Assembly: GCF_023073315.1 (NCBI RefSeq)
Contig: NZ_JADPJH010000022.1
Coordinates: 171,218 to 235,217 of the forward strand
Length of the DNA: 64,000 nucleotides
DNA from: Bradyrhizobium sp. 1
GTDB lineage: Bacteria > Pseudomonadota > Alphaproteobacteria > Rhizobiales > Xanthobacteraceae
Direction: 5' to 3'
In this document: in pieces, positions 60,155 through 64,000 of the stretch
How positions within the stretch are numbered: position 1 is the first letter of the stretch
How the letters are laid out: every line of letters starts with the position of its first letter
Notes under the pieces: generated by a model
What the model was told of the DNA's origin: nothing
The model's input: the letters and a program-made list of their open reading frames with translations, nothing else
Database searches by the model: none
Translations under genes and position numbers: made by a program

Positions 60155-60586
60155 TCACCACCCGCCGTAATATCCGTAGCGCGGGCCGTAATACGGCCGG
60201 TAGTATCGACGGTAGCCGTAGTATCGGGGATAGGCGTAAGGCCGCGCATAGCCGCCATAGTACGGACCGCCGCCATAATAGGCCGGCGCATAGCCGTAGC
60301 CGTAGCCCGGCCCACCGTAACCGCCGTAATACGGGCCGCCGCCATAATAGCCGCCGCCATAGGCGCTGCTCGCGATGGCGCCGCCGATGATGGCGCCGGC
60401 CGCAAGGCCGCCGATACCCCATCCAAAGCCTCGGCCGCGCCAATAAACCTGAGTGACATCGTCGCCGGCCGCGGCCTTCATGGTTGCGACGTTGGTCGGC
60501 AGCGGGGCCGCCGCGGCCTGCTCGATTGGGCCGGCCATCACCGCACCCGCCAGCGAACAGGCAATTGCCGCTTTCCAGATATTCAT
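60155..60586 (-). CDS. Exported Gly/Tyr-rich low-complexity protein
   Basis: 143 residues from ATG 60586 with AGGGAG upstream. Signal peptide MNIWKAAIACSLAGAVMA, a short globular part (VYWRGRGFGWGIGGLAAGAIIGGAIAS), then about 90 residues of repeated GGYYGG, PYYGGY and PAYY units. Such proteins are common in Bradyrhizobium envelopes; role unknown. The 359 bp upstream (60587-60945) contains nothing else recognisable. Confidence 0.78.
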   Translation of the reverse strand: MNIWKAAIACSLAGAVMAGPIEQAAAAPLPTNVATMKAAAGDDVTQVYWRGRGFGWGIGGLAAGAIIGGAIASSAYGGGYYGGGPYYGGYGGPGYGYGYAPAYYGGGPYYGGYARPYAYPRYYGYRRYYRPYYGPRYGYYGGW

Positions 60587-60945
60587 CGACTTGCTCCCTG
60601 TCTGACGTTTCATTTGGAAAAGGATCGCAGGGCCATGATCGGGCATTCCAGCGCCAGATCAAAGCCTTCGAAAGTCAAAGCCGCCGATTGCGTGCAGCGC
60701 ACAAGAGAACCCTGCGCGTGCCTCAATTGTCATCTGACCCAAGCCCGCCGCCGCACGGATATGACACCGGTACGACGAAGCCGGAGGCCGAAACACCTCG
60801 GCAAAGCATTAAGCTTCCCGCGCGTTCGCAACCAACAACCACCTTCCCGATTGACTATCCGTACCGTTACTATCGGTTCCAATGGTGCGCGGCCGAGAGG
60901 CGTCTCGCAGAGGCCCCGGCTTGCGCCAGAAAGTGGGAGGATGAC

Positions 60946-62208
60946 ATGAGTGCCGCCGGAAATGAGCCGCTTGCCCGTCAGGCGCTGGCGTTCGTCCTGG
61001 CTGGCGGACGCGGCAGCCGGCTCCTGGAGCTGACCGACCGGCGCGCCAAGCCCGCAGTGTATTTCGGCGGCAAGTCCCGCATCATCGATTTCGCGCTCTC
61101 AAACGCGGTGAACTCCGGCATCCGCCGCATCGCCGTCGCGACCCAATACAAGGCGCACAGCCTGATCCGGCATCTCCAGATGGGCTGGAACTTCTTCCGC
61201 CCCGAACGCAACGAGAGCTTTGACATCCTTCCCGCAAGCCAGCGCGTGTCGGAGAACATGTGGTATGTCGGCACGGCGGATGCGATCTACCAAAACATCG
61301 ACATCATCGAATCCCATGCCTGCCGCTTCATCGTCGTGCTCGCCGGCGACCATATCTATAAAATGGACTACGAGGTGATGCTGCGCCAGCACGTCGACAG
61401 CGGCGCCGACGTCACCGTCGGCTGCCTCGAAATGCCGCGCGCGGAATCCTCCGGCTTCGGCATCATGCATATCGACGAGAACGGCTGGATCCAGGAATTT
61501 TTGGAAAAGCCCGCCGATCCGCCGCCGATGCCGGGCAAGCCGGATGTCTCGCTCGCCAGCATGGGCATCTACGTGTTCAACGCAAAATTCCTGTTCGACG
61601 AGTTGAAGCGCGATGCCGAGGACCCGAACTCGAACCACGATTTCGGCAAGGACATCATCCCCTACATCGTCAAGAACGGCCGCGCCATCGCGCATCAGTT
61701 CTCGACCTCCTGCGTCCGCTCCGGCAACGACAACCGCGCCTATTGGCGGGACGTCGGCACGGTCGACGCTTACTGGGCGGCCAATATCGACCTCACCGAC
61801 GTGGTGCCGGAGCTCGATCTGTTCGACCGCGCCTGGCCGATCTGGTCCTATTCCGAGATCACCCCCCCGGCGAAATTCGTCCATGACGAGGAAAGCCGGC
61901 GCGGCCAGGCGGTGAGCTCGCTGGTCTCGGGCGGCTGCATCATTTCCGGCGCGTCGCTGCGCCGCTCGCTGCTGTTCACCGGCGTGCGCATCAACTCCTA
62001 TGCCAGTGTCGAGAACGCCGTGATCATGCCTTATGTGAACGTCGGCCGCGGCGCACGGCTGAAGAACGTCGTGATCGACCGCGGCATCGAGATCCCCGAA
62101 GGTCTCGTCGTCGGCGAGGATCCCGAGCTCGACGCAAAACGCTTCCGCACCACCGAGCAGGGCATCTCGCTGATCACCCAGACGATGATGGACAGGCTCA
62201 ATACATGA
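60946..62208 (+). CDS. glgC: Glucose-1-phosphate adenylyltransferase
   Basis: 420 residues from ATG 60946, with GGGAGG 6 bp upstream. Makes ADP-glucose for glycogen. Nucleotide site FVLAGGRGSRLLELTDRRAKPAVYFGGKSRIIDFALSN, FIVVLAGDHIYKMDY for the metal Asp, and the sugar-1-phosphate site FLEKP. The C-terminal left-handed helix domain carrying allosteric regulation is present (VVGEDPELDAKRF). Overlaps glgA by 4 bp. Confidence 0.96.
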   Translation: MSAAGNEPLARQALAFVLAGGRGSRLLELTDRRAKPAVYFGGKSRIIDFALSNAVNSGIRRIAVATQYKAHSLIRHLQMGWNFFRPERNESFDILPASQRVSENMWYVGTADAIYQNIDIIESHACRFIVVLAGDHIYKMDYEVMLRQHVDSGADVTVGCLEMPRAESSGFGIMHIDENGWIQEFLEKPADPPPMPGKPDVSLASMGIYVFNAKFLFDELKRDAEDPNSNHDFGKDIIPYIVKNGRAIAHQFSTSCVRSGNDNRAYWRDVGTVDAYWAANIDLTDVVPELDLFDRAWPIWSYSEITPPAKFVHDEESRRGQAVSSLVSGGCIISGASLRRSLLFTGVRINSYASVENAVIMPYVNVGRGARLKNVVIDRGIEIPEGLVVGEDPELDAKRFRTTEQGISLITQTMMDRLNT

Positions 62209-63638
62209 CGCCTGTTCGCGTCCTCGCGGTCGCTTCCGAAGTTTATCCCATCGTCAAGACCGGCGGCCTCGCCGATGTCGCCGGCGCGCTGCCGATTGCA
62301 CTCAAAGCGCACGGCGTCGAGATGCGTACGCTGATGCCGGGCTATCCCGACGTGATGCGGCTGCTCGGGGGAGCCGATGAAATCCGGCGCTGGCCGGATT
62401 ATTTCGGCGGCCCCGGACGCCTGCTCGCGGGCTCGCACGGCGGCCTTGATCTATTCGTGCTCGACGTGCCGCATCTCTATGCGCGGCCGGGCAATCCCTA
62501 CGTCACCACTGAGGGCTTCGACTGGCCGGACAATGGCGTGCGCTTCGCCGCGCTGTCGCGCGTCGCCGCCGATATCGGCCACGGCCTCATTCCGGCATTC
62601 GTTCCCGATATCGTGCATGCCCATGACTGGCAGGCGGGGCTCGCACCCGCCTATCTGCACTATGACGGCGGGGCGCGGCCCGGCACGGTGATGACCATTC
62701 ATAACATGGCCTATCAGGGCAAGTTCGCGCCACAGCTGGCGGACGCGATCGGCCTGCCCCTGGACGCCTCGTTCGACGTTCACGGCCTCGAATATTTCGG
62801 CGGCATCAGTTTCCTGAAGGCCGGCCTGCAACTCGCCGATCGCATCACCACGGTGTCACCGACCTACGCGCGCGAGATCCAGAGCGACGAAGGCGGCATG
62901 GGGCTCGGCGGCCTGTTGCGCGAACGCGCGGACGTGCTCAGCGGCATCCTCAACGGCATCGATATTTCCGTGTGGAATCCGCAAACCGATCCGCACATCG
63001 CCTATCGCTTCAGCGCGGAAGAGCTGTCGTTTCGTTCGGCCAACAAGGCGGCGCTGCAGCAACGGCTCGGCCTCGATCCCCGGCCGGATGCGCTGCTGCT
63101 CGGCGTCATCAGTCGCCTGTCATGGCAGAAGGGGCTCGATCTTCTGCTCGAAGCCATGCCAATCGTCCTCGGCGAGGGCATGCAATTGGCGCTGCTCGGC
63201 AGCGGCGATGCCGATTTGCAGGATCGCTACCAGCGCGCCGCGCGGGTCGATCAGGGGCGGATCGCGGCCGTGATCGGCTATGACGAGGCGCTGGCGCATC
63301 TCATTCAGGCGGGCTCCGATGCGCTGCTCGTGCCGTCGCGGTTCGAGCCGTGCGGCCTGACGCAGCTCTGCGCACTGCGCTATGGCGCCGTGCCCATCGT
63401 GTCGCGCGTCGGAGGCCTCGCGGATACCGTGAGCGAGCCGGCGACCGGGTTTACGTTCGGACCGGTCTCGTCCGAAAATCTCTCGGCGGCACTGCGGCGC
63501 GCGAGCTTCGCCTTCCACGACAAGGCGGCGTGGCGGCAGCTGCAGCTTACCGGTCTTGCGACCGATGTCTCCTGGCGACATCGGGCGGGCGAGTACGTCG
63601 CACTCTATCGCAGTCTGATGGCATCCCGCCGCCCCTGA
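62205..63638 (+). CDS. glgA: Glycogen synthase (ADP-glucose)
   Basis: 477 residues. GT5 signatures: VLAVASEVYPIVKTGGLADVAGALP with the KTGGL ADP-glucose loop, VHAHDWQAGLAP, GVISRLSWQKGLDLLLEAM and VPSRFEPCGLTQLCALRYG with the catalytic Glu. Extends alpha-1,4-glucan chains. Translationally coupled to glgC. Confidence 0.96.
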   Translation: MTPVRVLAVASEVYPIVKTGGLADVAGALPIALKAHGVEMRTLMPGYPDVMRLLGGADEIRRWPDYFGGPGRLLAGSHGGLDLFVLDVPHLYARPGNPYVTTEGFDWPDNGVRFAALSRVAADIGHGLIPAFVPDIVHAHDWQAGLAPAYLHYDGGARPGTVMTIHNMAYQGKFAPQLADAIGLPLDASFDVHGLEYFGGISFLKAGLQLADRITTVSPTYAREIQSDEGGMGLGGLLRERADVLSGILNGIDISVWNPQTDPHIAYRFSAEELSFRSANKAALQQRLGLDPRPDALLLGVISRLSWQKGLDLLLEAMPIVLGEGMQLALLGSGDADLQDRYQRAARVDQGRIAAVIGYDEALAHLIQAGSDALLVPSRFEPCGLTQLCALRYGAVPIVSRVGGLADTVSEPATGFTFGPVSSENLSAALRRASFAFHDKAAWRQLQLTGLATDVSWRHRAGEYVALYRSLMASRRP

Positions 63639-63675
63639 GACATGACCATCGTCGAATCCATGCTATAGAGCCGGC

Positions 63676-63936
63676 ATGGACCCCCTCGCGATCAAGCTGA
63701 TCGGCTTTGCCGCCGCCACCTGCACCACCGTCGCCTACGCGCCGCAGGTCATCAAGGTCTGGAAGACCCGCTCGGCGCGCGACATTTCGCTTGGCATGTT
63801 TCTCATCATGGTGCTGGGCCTGGCGCTGTGGCTCGTCTACGGCCTGCTCTCGGGCGACGCGCCCCTCGTCGCCGCCAACGCCATCACCATGCTGCTCGCC
63901 GGCGGCATTCTGGTGATGAAGCTGAAATACGGGTGA
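63676..63936 (+). CDS. SemiSWEET-type sugar transporter
   Basis: 86 residues, three transmembrane helices with the MtN3/SemiSWEET motifs GFAAATCTTVAYAPQVIKVWKTRSARDISLGMF and a central Asn in AANAITMLLAGG. Works as a dimer that moves sugars such as sucrose or glucose across the membrane. It follows glgA by 37 bp, close enough to share its transcript. Confidence 0.9.
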   Translation: MDPLAIKLIGFAAATCTTVAYAPQVIKVWKTRSARDISLGMFLIMVLGLALWLVYGLLSGDAPLVAANAITMLLAGGILVMKLKYG

Positions 63937-63956
63937 GCTAACGACGCTTGCTTCTC

Positions 63957-63993
63957 CCTTCTCCCCTTGTGGGAGAAGGTGGCGCGAAGCGCC
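63957..63993. repeat. Intergenic palindromic repeat at the window end
   Basis: CCTTCTCCC (63957-63965) / GGGAGAAGG (63971-63979) followed by GGCGC-GAA-GCGCC (63981-63993). This double hairpin with CTTCTCCC and GCGAAGCGCCGG is a familiar repeated element between genes of Bradyrhizobium and Rhodopseudomonas. Probably continues past the window. Confidence 0.7.
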
Positions 63994-64000
63994 GGATGAG

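Overview
The window is GC-rich, densely packed alphaproteobacterial DNA. Protein sequences, small conserved stress-type proteins, intergenic palindromes and the SD-plus-GTG/TTG start habits all suggest Bradyrhizobium or a close relative. No phage, transposase, CRISPR array or plasmid function is visible, so this looks like ordinary chromosome. Only the first gene (a cytochrome oxidase subunit I) and the last repeat are cut by the window edges.

Layout. (1) 1-9970: a respiratory block: terminal oxidase subunits I and III, a small membrane protein and a CtaG-like assembly factor; then a secreted heme-binding-type protein, a PQQ alcohol dehydrogenase carrying the lanthanide-type ligand set, its XoxJ-like binding protein, two c-type cytochromes and a membrane-bound PQQ sugar dehydrogenase. 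A sequence matching the general-stress sigma factor (EcfG) consensus, GGAAC-N16-CGTT, precedes the heme-binding gene, and a weaker one precedes the dehydrogenase operon. (2) 9991-18204: a DUF4336-SDR fusion, a CDF metal transporter with two small coupled genes, a GH13 glucosidase, a 59-residue CsbD-like protein, a Crp/Fnr regulator, a GT9-like glycosyltransferase and several small conserved proteins.

(3) 18462-34243: the most remarkable part, a 15-gene same-strand cluster behind a perfect GGAAC-N17-CGTT site. It encodes inositol-phosphate synthase, a histidine phosphatase, a sugar nucleotidyltransferase, a SAM methyltransferase, an apparently circularly permuted clan-A glycosidase, a phosphopentomutase, three SDR-type nucleotide-sugar enzymes including UDP-xylose synthase, a B12-type radical SAM protein and five glycosyltransferases, four of them paralogous. 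Nearly all genes overlap by 1-13 bp. I infer a stress-induced inositol- and/or xylose-containing, methylated oligosaccharide or glycolipid of unknown structure.

(4) 34582-41905: tRNA-Lys(CTT), a Spy/CpxP-like LTXXQ protein, a TRAP DctP protein, leuA with a leader that carries Leu/Ile-rich codons and mutually exclusive hairpins (attenuation), a Tat-exported SMP-30/gluconolactonase-like protein and D-Ala-D-Ala ligase. (5) 42198-49597: a branched-chain-amino-acid-type ABC transporter with two near-duplicate binding proteins and a fused LivG-LivF ATPase. (6) 50078-59642: an oxidoreductase, a small RlpA-like protein, a CmcJ-like protein and a sulfonate-type utilisation and uptake cluster. (7) 59719-63936: a perfect FixK/FNR box before a small exported protein, a Gly/Tyr-rich exported protein, glgC-glgA and a SemiSWEET transporter.

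Functions are called from reading the translated sequences and from family knowledge; no database search was run.
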